Assembly: GCA_000727475.1 (NCBI GenBank)
Contig: KL647291.1
Span: forward strand, 4,722,828-4,786,827
DNA: 64,000 bases
DNA from: Sarcocystis neurona
Taxonomy: Eukaryota > Apicomplexa > Conoidasida > Eucoccidiorida > Sarcocystidae
Reading direction: 5' to 3'
The notes under the pieces: generated by a model
The model's input: only the letters and a program-made list of their open reading frames with translations
Databases searched by the model: none
Told to the model about the DNA's origin: nothing
Translations under genes and position numbers: made by a program
Shown here: positions 46,427-58,800 of the stretch, in pieces
Layout: the number at the start of each line of letters is the position of its first letter
Position numbering within the stretch: position 1 is the first letter of the stretch

Positions 46427-49400
46427 TCACTTTCGCATGATTTCCTTCAACACCTTCTTCTGTTGCGCAATGCTTGACTGATTCGCATCCACGTTCTTCT
46501 CGATTTCACTCAGCATGCCGTTCTGCTGTTTCAAGTTGCTATTGATGGCCACCGCCCGCTCGTGCATCTCCCCCAGCTGCACGAAGCACGAAGGAACGAA
46601 CGAGACAGGTAAGGGATGCGTCCGCGAGCCGTGACGGGGCACAAAAAAGAAAGAACAGACGGTCGACACATGCCTACACATTTATGTATCGATTTTTTGT
46701 ACACAGGACTAGTGCCTAGGACCGACACGCCTTGCGCTTCGGCGGCTGCTTTAATGCGGACATGCTCATACGCGTGCGACAGAGGGAACGCGCTTGAAAA
46801 ATCCGCCCTTCCAGAACTTCGTCCCATCCTCGCTGCAGCAAAATTCTACTAGTTGTAGTAGTAGCAGTGCTGGTCGTAATGGTAGTAGTAGTGGTAGTAG
46901 TAGTAGTACTGTTAGCAGCGATAATAGCGGTCGTAGCAGCACTGATGGCACTAATTATTAAGAGTCGTAACAGAAGTACCAGTAGCAGTAATTCGAGCAG
47001 AAGTAATACTGCTGATGGTAGTCCTAGCCCTACTAATACTGTGGTACGTGTAATAGTACTGAGAGTCACAGTACCCGTACGATGGTCGTAGTAAAAGAGC
47101 AGCCGTACTACGAATACTAATGGTAGTAATAGTAGTTGTACTAGTAGTATCAGTAGCAATAGTGCAAATAATATTAGCACTCGTAGTAGTAGTAGTAGTA
47201 ATAGTAGTAGTAGTAGTAGCGATCGTGTTACCAGTCGTCTTCTAGTAATAGTAATGATAATAATAGTAGTAGTGATAGTAGTAATCATTGGTGCGGTACA
47301 AACTATAGCAGTACTGGTGGTGATAGTAGCAGTAGTGGTAGTAGTATTGATAGTAGTAGTAGTAGTGGTACGAGTAATATCTACATCACTACTAGTATTA
47401 TGCTACCAGTAGTAGAAGTACTAATAATAGTAGTACGAAGGGTAGAACTACACCTATTAGTAGTAATAGTGCTGACTGTAATACAAGGAAGCGTAGCAGG
47501 AGTAGTAGTAGTAGCAGTAGTAGTAGTAGTACTAGTACTAGTACTAGTAGTAGTAGCAATGATAGCAGCTGTAGTGGCGGTACCAGCTGTAGAAGTACAA
47601 CTATAGTACAAGGAGTCGCAGTAATAGTAGTAGTGGTAGTGGTAGTAGTAGTAGTAGTGGTGGTAAGAGCAGTCGTTGTCGTCGCAGTAGCAGTAATAGT
47701 AGTGGCAGTAGTAGTAGCAGTAGTACAAGTGTAGTGTAAATAGTAGACGTAGTAGTGGTACACGTACACGGTACGTAGTAGCAGTGTTAGTTGTCGTAAC
47801 ACCAGTACCACTAGTGATAATTAGTGTAGAAGCGCCAGCAGCAAAATACGTCCTTGTTATTCTACTACTACTACCATGGAAATGCGGAATTTTGCGCGTG
47901 ATGCGTCTCCCTCACTCGCGTGACGTTCCTTGAAACCCCGTCGCGTTGTCCACTCGGTCGCAAGACACTGTCACGAATGGGTGCTGATCCACCGTCCACA
48001 AATAAACGTCCCCCCTACAACTAGTAAAAGGCAGTACCCCTTCTTGTGTGTCTTCCTCCTCCCGTTAGAGAGTATCACTACACGTGAGTAATTTCTCTAC
48101 ACTACTTGTCATTTGTTCAAAGGTTCGTACGATTTGCTCAGGCACTCTGTTGCGGAGTAGCGTTGGTTCTGTTTTTCGCGACAGAAACTGTCCGGTGCCG
48201 CTGTTTCCTTCACCTCCGACTGACGACGGTTTAGACACATGCCACACAGGATCACCCACCCAGATCCACTTTCCTTTTCTCAGATAATTAGCTCCCGTGG
48301 TCACCCGGCGCTTCACACGTCCGTTCTACGTCCCTGCACTCGCTGACGCAGCCAGACAGAATTCAGCGTTGTGACCAGGGCCCGTGTGTACCGGGACGCG
48401 GGGGGAGCAGCCAAACAAACAGTCCAGAAGGTGTCTACTATAAGGCGAGTTATCCAGAGAAGGCTACCTCTCTCACGTACCATGTCAGAAAGTTTCTGAA
48501 GATCTTGTTCGAGACGCACATCAAAGTCGGAGGAGACTGCACCGACGCGCCGCTGGGACGACGGTTCTCCCACCAACAGCTGCTGCTGCTGCCGCCCCCC
48601 CCCTGCCGAGTCGCTGCGGCCCCTTGCGCCGGAAGCAGCAGACCCGCTCCCCGCATCCTCAGCAGAACGACTTGGCTTGCCCCTACTTTGACTCCGCGAC
48701 GCTGCACCTGCCCCTGCTCCCGCTGCTGCTGCTGTTCCGGCGGCCTTCGGCTTCGCAGCAGGAGGAGAGGTGAATAACTGCGCAAACGCGCCCCACCATG
48801 ACTTCATCCCTTTCAACAAGTAGTCCGACGTCTGCAAGTTTTCATGAATTTCCGCTGTCGTGTCCCGGATCTCCCTGAGCTGCTCTGAGATGCAGGCGCA
48901 GCCAAACTTGCATCAAACACAGATATCTTTAAGAACGTCTCCCCCAGACTTCTACAGGTGTACGCCTACATATATATACGTATACAAATATCCATGGCAG
49001 TCTGCGTGCGTGTATGGCCACATGTGCACAGTTCTGTCATAAATCTATCGGACACGCTTCTGCAGCATGGTTTGTTCACACAGATACAGATACACATGGA
49101 CATGTTGGCCCGCGTAAAAGGAGCGCGGAAATGCGACAGATAAAGACTCCGCAGGACTCACGCTGCGAAAAACCATCTCCTTCGGTGCAGTTCATTCTGT
49201 ATGAAATCTCTGTGAGAGCCACGTCCTATTTTTCTCCCTTCTTCCATCGTCGAGATATCCCACATCGACAACAAGCTGATACCACGCGTGCACAGATGCC
49301 TTTCCACAAGTATATGAGGTATACATTCGTGTGTAGATGTGTACACGTTCGTGCAGAAGCCAGACGCGTACTTCCTGCTGTATGGATAGTGCGGTGACTC

Positions 49401-50162
49401 ACCAGACTGTTCATCCAGCTTGACAGCGGTTTTTTGCGATATTTCATTGGTCTCTGCAGCCATGCGCAAAGATGACTGCAGACTTTGCATGCACTGCTCT
49501 TCAACCTCTTGCACTGCGTTCCTCTGCTGCTCCTGCTCTAGGAGCAGCTGCTGCTGCTGCCAGCTGCCGTACCCGTCGTACGCACTGCTGCTGCCGCCGC
49601 CGTAGCTCCCGCTGGCCGTAGGGCCAACGTAGCTCGTTGCCGTACCGCCATATCCGCTACGGTTCATGTAGCTGTCGCTGTCCCCGCCGTAGCCGTCTGA
49701 GCTCGTGTGTAATAGGTCGCTAGAGCTGTAGAGGCTGCGGATGCTGTTGCCGTGGCTGCTGTCTCGCTGCCGCCACTGCTGGCCGTATGCTGAGGCGCTG
49801 GTTCTCGGTGAGGGAGGTGCTAGAGCTGTCTGCTGGGCGGATGGACCCTGCTGCAGTTGCAGCTGCTGCTGCCATATCTGTTGCTGCTGCGGCTGCTGTC
49901 GCCAAACGGTCCGCTGCGGCGACGGCTGGGGTCGCCCTCCCTGTTGCCATTCAGGAGGGTACAGATACGGCGTACTTCCACCGTCCGCTGCAGGAGCAAA
50001 AGCTCCCAGTGCTGGACCAGGAGTCGCCGTTCCTCTGCTTCCAGCTGTACTGCTGCTGCTGTGTTGCTGTCTCAGCACCCCTTCGGGTTGATAGAACCGA
50101 TGACGTCCCTCGTCCACCGGCTGCTGAGCAGCGTGTTGCTGCGCGTGCCTTTGCCAGTCCAT
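46427..50162 (-). CDS. Qbc SNARE of the SNAP-25/SNAP-29 family
   Basis: Supplies two of the four helices of a SNARE complex that drives membrane fusion. Exons on the minus strand are 50162-49403, 48884-48481 and 46576-46427; phases agree and give 437 residues. The start is the first in-frame ATG. Residues 1-210 are Gln-, Ser-, Gly- and Tyr-rich with no domain. The Qb motif, about 213-285, contains AVKLDEQSEQLREIRDTTAE with zero-layer Gln-252. The linker has MKSWWGAFAQLF and then an Ala/Ser/Arg-rich region, without the cysteine cluster used for palmitoylation in SNAP-25. The Qc motif, about 380-437, contains INSNLKQQNGMLSEIEKNVD with zero-layer Gln-406. No transmembrane segment follows and the protein ends KEIMRK. 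The cysteine-free linker fits the SNAP-29 or plant SNAP33 type better than SNAP-25. It converges with the SAPS side and diverges from FCF1. Confidence 0.9.
46849..47876. repeat. Degenerate TAG/GTA-type trinucleotide array in SNARE intron 2
   Basis: About 1 kb of imperfect three-base periodicity on the plus strand (TAG, TAC, TAA, TGG and CAG variants of GTA/AGT units), with pure GTAGTAGTAGTAGT stretches. It fills much of the intron between the exon ending at 48481 and the exon starting at 46576. It differs in unit from the CAG/CTG triplets elsewhere in the window. The minus-strand reading gives long Leu/Thr/Ile frames, which are artefacts. Confidence 0.9.
49500..49930 (-). repeat. Coding CAG and Gly/Tyr-rich repeats in the SNARE N-terminus
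   Basis: On the minus strand CAG triplets encode Gln runs (QQQQIWQQQLQLQQ), followed by Gly/Ser/Tyr units such as SDGYGGDSDSYMNRSGYGG and SGSYGGGSSSAYDGYGS. The reading frame is uninterrupted and leads directly into the Qb SNARE motif. Confidence 0.75.
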
Positions 50163-52822
50163 CGGCGCCACTTCTTTACAGCACGTTTTATAGCAGAAGC
50201 TGTACACTCTGCGTGAAGAGTGCCACCAGGCAGCAGCAGACCATTGTCTACGTGTCAGCAGCAGGAACACAGAAAGTGTGTCCTACGCGGCTGTGTGCCG
50301 AGGCAGCAAAGTCGTCAATATTCTCTCCAAGGCGATGGAAAGTACCGAAGTCAATCCTGATGCTGCAAGTCACAGATGCTTGTGTGCCTATCAACTGGAA
50401 CATCCGGAACGTAGCCGCTATCTACTCTACGAGTACGTCTGTACTGACGTTAAACGGGGAGACAGTCGACAATAACGGCAAGCCGCAACTGCCTCTGTCG
50501 GAAATGTCCCCCTCCGTTCCACGCTGCCAAAACGAAGTTCTCCCATGCGAGAGGAAACTTATGTCAGAATTTACGAAAAATAGTAGCAACGAAGCGGATG
50601 CAGAAACACTTCTTGTCTACCATCAAGGTATGTCTCGCCACACTTGACACAACTTTGGATCGGGGGGGACACGGAAACGGGGCCCGGTGCTGCCGCTGGT
50701 GCTGCTGCCGTACACCACGTGCCAGAAAGTGTTGCTACTGCTTTGATGCCTGGCCTGCTGAGACCACAAGCGCCGCTGCAATTCTAGGTAGGCGCCCACT
50801 CGCTGCTGATGCGGTTCAACAGTCGATGAACGGTATTGGCGTCGCCCCAGTAGCACTGCTGCGGAAGCTGCTCGGAAAGTGCTCCTTGAGACAGCCGTAG
50901 GTGTCGTTTAAGCGGCATTTCGCCGACCCCTGCTGTCCGTAAATTCTAATCTCCTAAGGGCCGTGGTCTCTAAAAAGAAGGACTTTTCTTTCACGTGCGA
51001 ATTGCTGCTTTTTGACGTGACATACAGAGTCGTGCTAATGCTAGATATACGCATACGGCTGTTGATTCTGCTGCTGATAAGTTGGGCGTGCTGTCAGAAA
51101 GCTTCGACTGTTAAATCGCCGCACGATGCGTTGGTGGTGCACCGTGCTGTTGTTGGTACTACGTTGTTCAATCTGTGGCAAGTGCTGCTCTGGCTGTTGC
51201 TGCTCCAGTCGTACGCCACCGTGCTCCCAGCGCCGCTAGAGTCAACGGCTTTCGGACAGTTGAACAGACTCGCTGCAGGAGCACCCAAGAGCGAAAGCAA
51301 TTGAACGGGGGAAAACATGCAAAGATTGTAGAGTCGTCTAAATATCTCGCGCATGCGTGAAGCGAGCCACTCTTACGCCAACATGGTCAACGAAGTGACG
51401 GGCATGTCCTGAATGGAATGCAGTGTGAACGTGCCAGTACAGAAGTCCTTCGTATCCAACCGCTATCTTACAGTAAAGCTACATTGCACAAAACGTCGAC
51501 AGAGACAGGTCCGGCGGGAGCCCGTCTACACTACTGCAGTGGTTCGGACGAGCCGACAGTACACAGCGAAGTGCGGTGTCTTTGTACCTTTGGAGGCGGG
51601 AAGAGGTCAAACCAGACTGGAAAAGAAAGCACGGAAAAGCACATCATCTGCAGAACAGAGTCCAGAAAAACAGAATCTACGTTCTATTCCCGTTGCAGCA
51701 CTACCTCCGCATACGGTTGCTCAAGCAGCCGGTCTCGCGAACATTCGACGGCCGAATAGCCGTGACAGAGGATGCAGCACGGAGTAGCACCACCACCACC
51801 CCACCAGTGGGCGCCGTACGGGCCGCAGTAGTGGCTGTCGGAGCATATCAAGCACCCACACTACGATGAAAAGACCGACACACCGCCACGAAGCACTATA
51901 AAGAGTGTATGCAGGCACTTCACGTCTTCTTTTGTATGAATTTCACGTTACATAAGACGTAGCGGTCTAGTCTGCTTTCAGCCATTCGTTGTTCAACGGC
52001 ATGCAGTAACTCACCGCAGTGGGCGGGAAAGTAGGCCGGTGATCGCTGCAGCTCATACACAGTCAACGGATCTCCTCAGAATTGGCGCTGCCGCAACAAT
52101 TGTACGGCTCATTCGCTTCTCGCTCCCGAATGTTCTACTGTTGCCGGCATGGGATCTGTTTTCCTCCGCTAACTGTAGACCTTCGTTGTCAACAACCGCC
52201 TGCATGCTTTCCCACCTTCGTTGGGCCGAGAAGCCTCAACGTAGTACTCGTGGAGCTCCTCTGGCGCTCAGCCCCAAGGAAGATGTCGCATTCGTAAGCG
52301 GCAGTTGCAGGGTGCCGCTGGTGAGACTCCTGACTCTGCATCACACCGCAGTGACTCCCTCGATTTTGTCCCTGGTGCACTGGTCCGCCTGATCAAGCCA
52401 CTGTACACAAAGACAAGTACGGACTTGTCTTTCTCAATACAAGAGCGGCCTCCTCTAAGTTTCGCAGGCTAAGAAGAGTCCTGCAGCATACGACGACCCG
52501 TGCTCTCCATGGCATCATGGACCTACCTACTTCTCTATAGAAGCTCGTAGCTGGGGGTACACAGGTCTGCCTGTCTGCGTATCAGCCTCTGTTTGGACGC
52601 GCAACAGCACGACATGGGCTTTAAAATACGTAAGGTGGTGTTGACTGGAGGCTGTACTTCTCTCTGCGTCTCGTGATCGTCATCAGAGGAAAATCCTGCC
52701 AGTCACGTGTGTCTGCATGCTGGAGATGCACACGGGTTGACGAACGTACGCGGTTCCGCCTTTCCTCCGTGGGCGGATATACACTTCTACTACGCTACAT
52801 AAGGCATCTTCTCAAAAAGAAA
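50163..52822. other. Spacer between the divergent SNARE and FCF1 genes
   Basis: Triplet repeats fade out at about 50.1 kb. Some frames look protein-like: about 50370-50628 up to GTATGT, 50963-51304 (Leu-rich, membrane-like) and 51413-51787. None shows a family signature or linked splice partners. Promoters of both flanking genes and the FCF1 5' untranslated region are expected here, but I see no defined motif. Confidence 0.35.
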
Positions 52823-55800
52823 ATGGTAAGCCGTCTGAATAAAGATATGCAGACACGGCCTGGTTTGTCGTCGCTTCTGGAGAGAAACAGTTGTGAAGAG
52901 ATATCTGCGGTAGCGGCGGCTGGAAATAAAGCGGTATCTGCTCGTGGCGTATTTGCAGGCGCAGCATGAGGCAGCACAAGGGAACAAAACAGGAGACAGT
53001 AGCAGGAAAGCCGGTTGCTGTTTCTTTTGCTACTAGGTGGGAATGAATAGTTCCGCGAATATCGACACTTTGTGGCTAATTCGAGTTGTCCCGCAACCGT
53101 TGAAGTGTGACCCCAACCTAAGCTGCGTACGCTCAGTCAGGGGATGGTGCACAGCGATCACCATTCCCGGAATATATTTTGAAAGACGGGGAATACATTG
53201 CGGAAATGACGGAGATCTAGAGAGAAACTAGCAGTTCGCCAGTAGGTATATTAGGAAGGCATGAGTCTGCATTATGTACGCATTATACACCTTTATGCGG
53301 CGGAGTACGCGACTCAGTTGTGGCGTGCGCCATCTACATTTTTTTCGTAGGAGAACTCCTTATTAGCGTGAGTCTCGAAACTATCGAGATGATGTTGTCA
53401 ATCATTTGGCACGTTCACAAAAATTTGCATGTAGTGAGAGAGTGTGTGTATGTAGGTGTGCTGTATACGTAGGAGTTGAACCGTGGTGTTGCGCATTTCC
53501 GTCCGCGGCTGGCGGCTGGACGCCGGGGATGCAAGTTACAGTAGTGTTGTGAGGAAGAACTCTTTCTTAACATTTTCACACTGTCACCCACTGCGTCGCT
53601 CGTTGTTTCCCCTGCTCACAAACCTCACGTAGGAGGTTTGTTCCTCCTCACGTAGGAATATTGCTCTGCGCGTGCCGACGTACGCAGGTGGGAAGACACG
53701 CGGTGGACCTTCCTATTCTGGAAGGGGTGGCCACATTAGCCGGTCTGTCTTGTTGTGTTCATATATATTGTCTCTGTGCGTGTACACGTCTCTTGGGCTG
53801 TGAGGGTGTATCTGTCGGTGTACACAGAGATTGACGTGCGAGTGTCTGTGATGCGACAATAATTTCCGACCTCCTTGCACACGGGCGTGCATCAAACACG
53901 GACCTGAGCATCAGTAGATATGCGAAAGACATTTGACGCGGTGTTTTTCTTGTCCTGCCCCTTGTCACTCTTGTGACGTCTCATTTTTTGATTGCGTGGT
54001 ATGCTAGCCTTAAGTAGGGGAGACGTGCAGCTTTCGCTGGTTGCACGCGGTTGGCAGGCAATGTTTTGCAGAAAGAAAGTGTGCCAGTCATTGTTTTTAA
54101 GCGTTATTTTTTTTGGTAGATCGTGTTTCAAGGACCAGTGCAGTCTTCTCATTTTTGCAGTGGTGGACGAGTAGCCACTGATCACGGAAGTGGTATCACT
54201 TATAATTTTGCGGTTGATTCAGGGGAAGGCGAAGCGGACGCGGAAGTTTGCTGCTGTGAAGCGGCGCCTGAACCCAAAAGACGAACGCCTGTAAGTGCGG
54301 TCAGTGTGTTTGCCTGCAGCCGTGTGGCAGCGGTCGCTGGAACCTACTAGTTCATGCCGGCACGCTTAGGCTGCGGAGACTCATCAACTCCAGGAAGGAG
54401 CTTTTTGTTGGCAGGTCGTTCAGTCCTAACGTGGCAGCTGCCACTCTTCAGCACCACGTGAAATTCCGGGAGAGCCGTGTCATTTGGAGCGATATCCGCT
54501 GTACAGTACCAGGGAGGAAAATACAACCTAGCTACGATTTTTTCCCTTTTGCACTCAGATTTCTCCCAAAAGGTGTACTGTTTATTCTCTCTGTGTTTAC
54601 AACGTCGAGACATGTACCGCTGGTCGATGTTTCAGTTTGCATCGTCTTGTTTTCATTGCCAGTCTCCGAACCTGCGTTCTGGCGCACACAGTCTCGCCGA
54701 ACGCAGGTGTCATACTCAGGTGTTGAGGCTACGCCGGGAACCATCTGAATGCATGCGTTTCGAGCGTCCGCTGTGTAGTACGGCTGGGCTCTGCGTACAC
54801 ATGTGTATAGGAGTATATTTAGGTGTGTAGAGTGCTTGAGCACGTCTGGACGATTTTGCGTGGACAGTTGTACCAACGCGAGACATGGCCGCTAACACGC
54901 GCTCCACTGAAGCGCATCTAAGAGTGTGACCAACCAGGCTTCCTGGCAGCAGTCCTTGTAACCTGTGTCAATTTCTGCGTGTAGAGGCGTATTTCAGTTC
55001 TGTCTAAATAACAAGGCTCTTGTACATGCGTAACATGTGTGAAGTTACCCAGTGGCGTCTACAATCGGCGGCTGCGCATCAAGGGTTGAGATGCGACAGT
55101 GGTGTACGTTTGAAACCGTTGACGGTTCCTAGTTGGGTGTGGGTACCTGTACACTGAACTTGTGGTTTATTCTTTCTCTTCTCCACGTTAGCTTTTGGAC
55201 GTTGTGACGGAGGCGTTTAAAGTTTATTACCAAATTCGCTGTCCTGCTGGTGTTCTGCAGCAAGAAAGATGACGAGCGTGCGGCCTTACGGGAGGCACGT
55301 AGAAGAGAGCGCGAGCAGACTCTTCGCGAGCAGTACGTCATAGCGGATTTGTTCACGATCCACCCTGTCACGCAGAGTGCAATCGCGTACACTCGTGTGC
55401 AGTTTGTGGTAGCGTCAGAAGGGAGAACGGCTGTTGAGCAGGTGTGTGATGCTGTTTACTTCAAACACAGCTTTGGGACTTTTCAGGAGGTGCAACGGAT
55501 CGCAACACTGCACTTACCGGTGCATGATGCACTTTTTGTACCGTGCTTGCCAACGTAGCGGGCTTGTTCTTCTCTTTCAAAACTAGGGGGGGTACGTAGT
55601 GACATTCTTTTTCCACGTACGCGCTCATTCCAGAATTGCGGATAAGTGCACGCCGACTTCTTTCCTTACCTACACAGAAACAACTAAAGAGCGTCCTCCG
55701 CCCATGCGGTCGACGACACTCAGGGTGACACACCACGCGTGCAGCCAAGTGTTGCTACGTACGCGTAAGCGGATTTGCACCTAAACGTGCGTGCTGGACT

Positions 55801-58800
55801 GTGCGTGCGCAGAAGTATGGTATAGCCGTATTTGTGCTGCAATGTGTGTCCCTCTGTTTATGCACGTATACATATATGTGTGGGCATTTGTATAGGCTTG
55901 AAGCAAAGAGACACTTTCCTGTGTGATTAGAGCGAGCTTGCGTCTGAGGTTGTTCCGGTGTCCTTTTGTGGGGCGCATTTTTTTTCCTGTGGAAGACTTA
56001 GGCAATACTGAAAACACGCCTTAAGGGTTAGGGATGTTTTTCCACGTCGCTCGTGGCGGTGTCCTTCCCAGACAGTAAAGTAACCATCACGTTGTTTGGC
56101 GTGGGAGATGTGTATTTTTTACAACGCGTACATGGCTGTTTCGGGGTGTCCTCGTCGGCATGTAGCTTGCTTTTATCCAAGGAAACGGTCGGTGCACTGA
56201 AAAGCATGAAGGTTGTTGCTGGTCTCCTGTCATTTATAGCGTGCAGGCAAACAGCAGCATGTTTTTCCAGTACAACACAAATTTGGTCCCGCCCTACCAA
56301 GTCATCGTAGATACAAATTTTGTCAATGCGGCCCTCCAAATCAAGACGGATCTTCTAAAAGGGCTCATGGACTGTCTCGTTGCAAAGTGTAAGCAATAGC
56401 GTTTCTTTTGCTGCAGTGTTGTGTGCGTCTGCGTAGCACCGTCGGCTGTGCCACAAGTTTTGCACGCAACGTGTCGAGTTTTCACTGATGGGGATTTTGT
56501 ACGCCGAAGACCAGTATGTGCAATTAGGCGTAAGCCAATACTGCGCTTCAAGGATGAGAAGTTACACACCGATTAATGTGGAAATCAAAGTGTAGTACAC
56601 TCTGTGTGTGTGTGTGTATGCATGTGTGTATGTATGTATATGCGTACGCAACCAGGGTTGCTCTCTCATCAAAGGAACGAAATGCTCTAAACTCATTGCG
56701 TCACTGTCGTTGTTCGATTCTTCTCCGTTGTGTCTCTACGTGCAAAAGAAACCGAATTCGGGGGCGTCTCGTTGAGAACGACGTCGCAACTGAGAATTTT
56801 GATTCACTTGCACGTGCGGGTGGTCCGCCTCTACAATCGTATGCACATTTCTTGTGTGAACACGAGTCTCGGTGTCGGGCAAGTATGCTGCGGTATAAAG
56901 GCTTTTAGTTGCAGAGAATAGTTTTTCTGCGTTTTGATTATAACTAGAGGTGCCGTCTGAATTTCTTCCAGGTATTCAGCACCTTGGAATGTAAAAGTGT
57001 CAGACAGCTTGCCGGCAACCTCCAGTGCGTTGCTGGTACATTGAGACACTGTCTGCCATCTTCTTTGGCGTAGGCATTTCGACGCGGTGAACTGTGGTAG
57101 GGGGCGCGCTTCCTTTATTATCCCGACGTGTCGTGCACTGTTATTTCTTTATCCAAACGTGCCTTCCTCTGCTCACGATTTCGTCAGGAGAGCTGTATAT
57201 TGCAAAAGCACTTGTCGGCGCCTGCGCCTCCACAGGGAGTCGTGACCGGTGGGAAGCGCGTTGTTGCGGACTGTACAAAACCTGCGGCGCAAGCTTTTGG
57301 TTGTCGCTCTACGTGGTTGGCGCGTTACTTTTCAGAGGTGGACTTCAGATAATGGGTGTTTCGATGTAGAGAGTCGCACTGGACCGCAGTAAGTGGGGCG
57401 TTTGTAATGTGTGGGCGTTTATTCCATATCGACTATCGTAGAGAGTGCTCACCTGATCCGGAAGGGAACTCGTCGTTTCGGCACGCTAATTCTGTTTATG
57501 TCTGCGCCTCATTTCAATTTGTGAATGGCAGCATGTCCTGCCGCAGTAGGTGCGGTTGCTTTCGTGTCTCCGCCACAGGCGTTGTTGAATCGAGGGTGCA
57601 TATGACACAGGTAATGCAACAGGACAACATGGATACCAATACGGTGGCTATATTCTTCATGCCTGTTGGCCCCGTTCCATCCCATTTGTGTGCGTGTTTC
57701 GTGCAGGTGTGCCATGCGTGACAGACTGCGTGGTCGGAGAGCTAGAGAAGTTGGGGCATCGGTACCGCTTAGCATTAGCTCTTGCGAAGGATCGGCGGTT
57801 CAAACGCCTCACGTGTTGCCACGAGGGAACCTATGCAGACGACTGCATCGTGCGCCGTGTTGTGGAGGTGAGCTTTTTCCTGTGTGATGAAAGGGTAAAG
57901 CTGGTCAGTAAATGTTGTTCTGCATGCTCAGCAGCGGCATTTCTTAAGTACGCCGATTTGGACGACATTCCTTCATACGGGAAAGTACAGGTTTGCGTGC
58001 GCTGAACATGAGCTGTCCCGCCACACACCTGAAAACGCGTACGTAGTATTGTAAAACGGTGAAGCAGTCTGTCAGCAGAAGAGATTCCCGTAGTCCGTAC
58101 AATTACAGTAAAAGAGGGAATTCAGGGTGAGAATCCACTTCGTGGTGAACGACTTGAGTAACCGTTATGATCATACCGTCAACGCATCCCTGTCCACAGG
58201 GGCAGGATGGCAGACTTTATGGGCTACGCGCAATTTGCGAACCGACCTAGACTGTGAAGGGATCTGAAGAGCTGATATCGTTTAGTGACAACGCTTCTCA
58301 TTTTGATGTGCTAGAGGAGCAAGCAACACCTTGGGAGTGTAACAAAAAACGCCTTTTTGTGTTTGGCGCAGCGGTCGTGATGCTGGCGCGTCGTGTAACT
58401 CGCTGTGGTATCAACTAAGTCTAATTCGTAGGTTGAGCAGCATTCGGCTAGTCTCTTCGTACCTGTGACTCTGTCGGGTGACCCGCTGTGCTCCACTTGC
58501 GCAGTTGTCGCCTGCAAAGTAGTACAGAAAAAATGTTTGTCTAAGACTTGTCGCAACGAAAAATCGCATGTTGGGCATCGCCACTATTTTCGAAGCGTGT
58601 TTTGTAGTTATGTCCTGACCGGAGTACGATATATTGAATGGTCTGCTTGCAGCATAAGTGCTTCATCGTTGCTACCAATGACAAGGACCTGAAGCGCCGT
58701 GTGAGGAAAATTCCGGGAGTACCAATTATTTATGTCAAGAATCACAAGTTTGCCGTTGAACGGCTACCAGACGCGATCTCGTCGGTCCCGCACGTGGCAA

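Noticed and set aside
46716..47811. Minus-strand Leu/Thr/Ile-rich frames that look like membrane proteins
   Set aside because: They translate the degenerate TAG/GTA triplet array, which lies in the SNARE intron; the SNARE reads continuously only when it is removed.
55333..55558. Continuation of FCF1 exon 3 through the GTACGT donor
   Set aside because: The added residues match nothing in FCF1, whereas splicing at 55332 restores the family sequence and gives a 196-residue protein.
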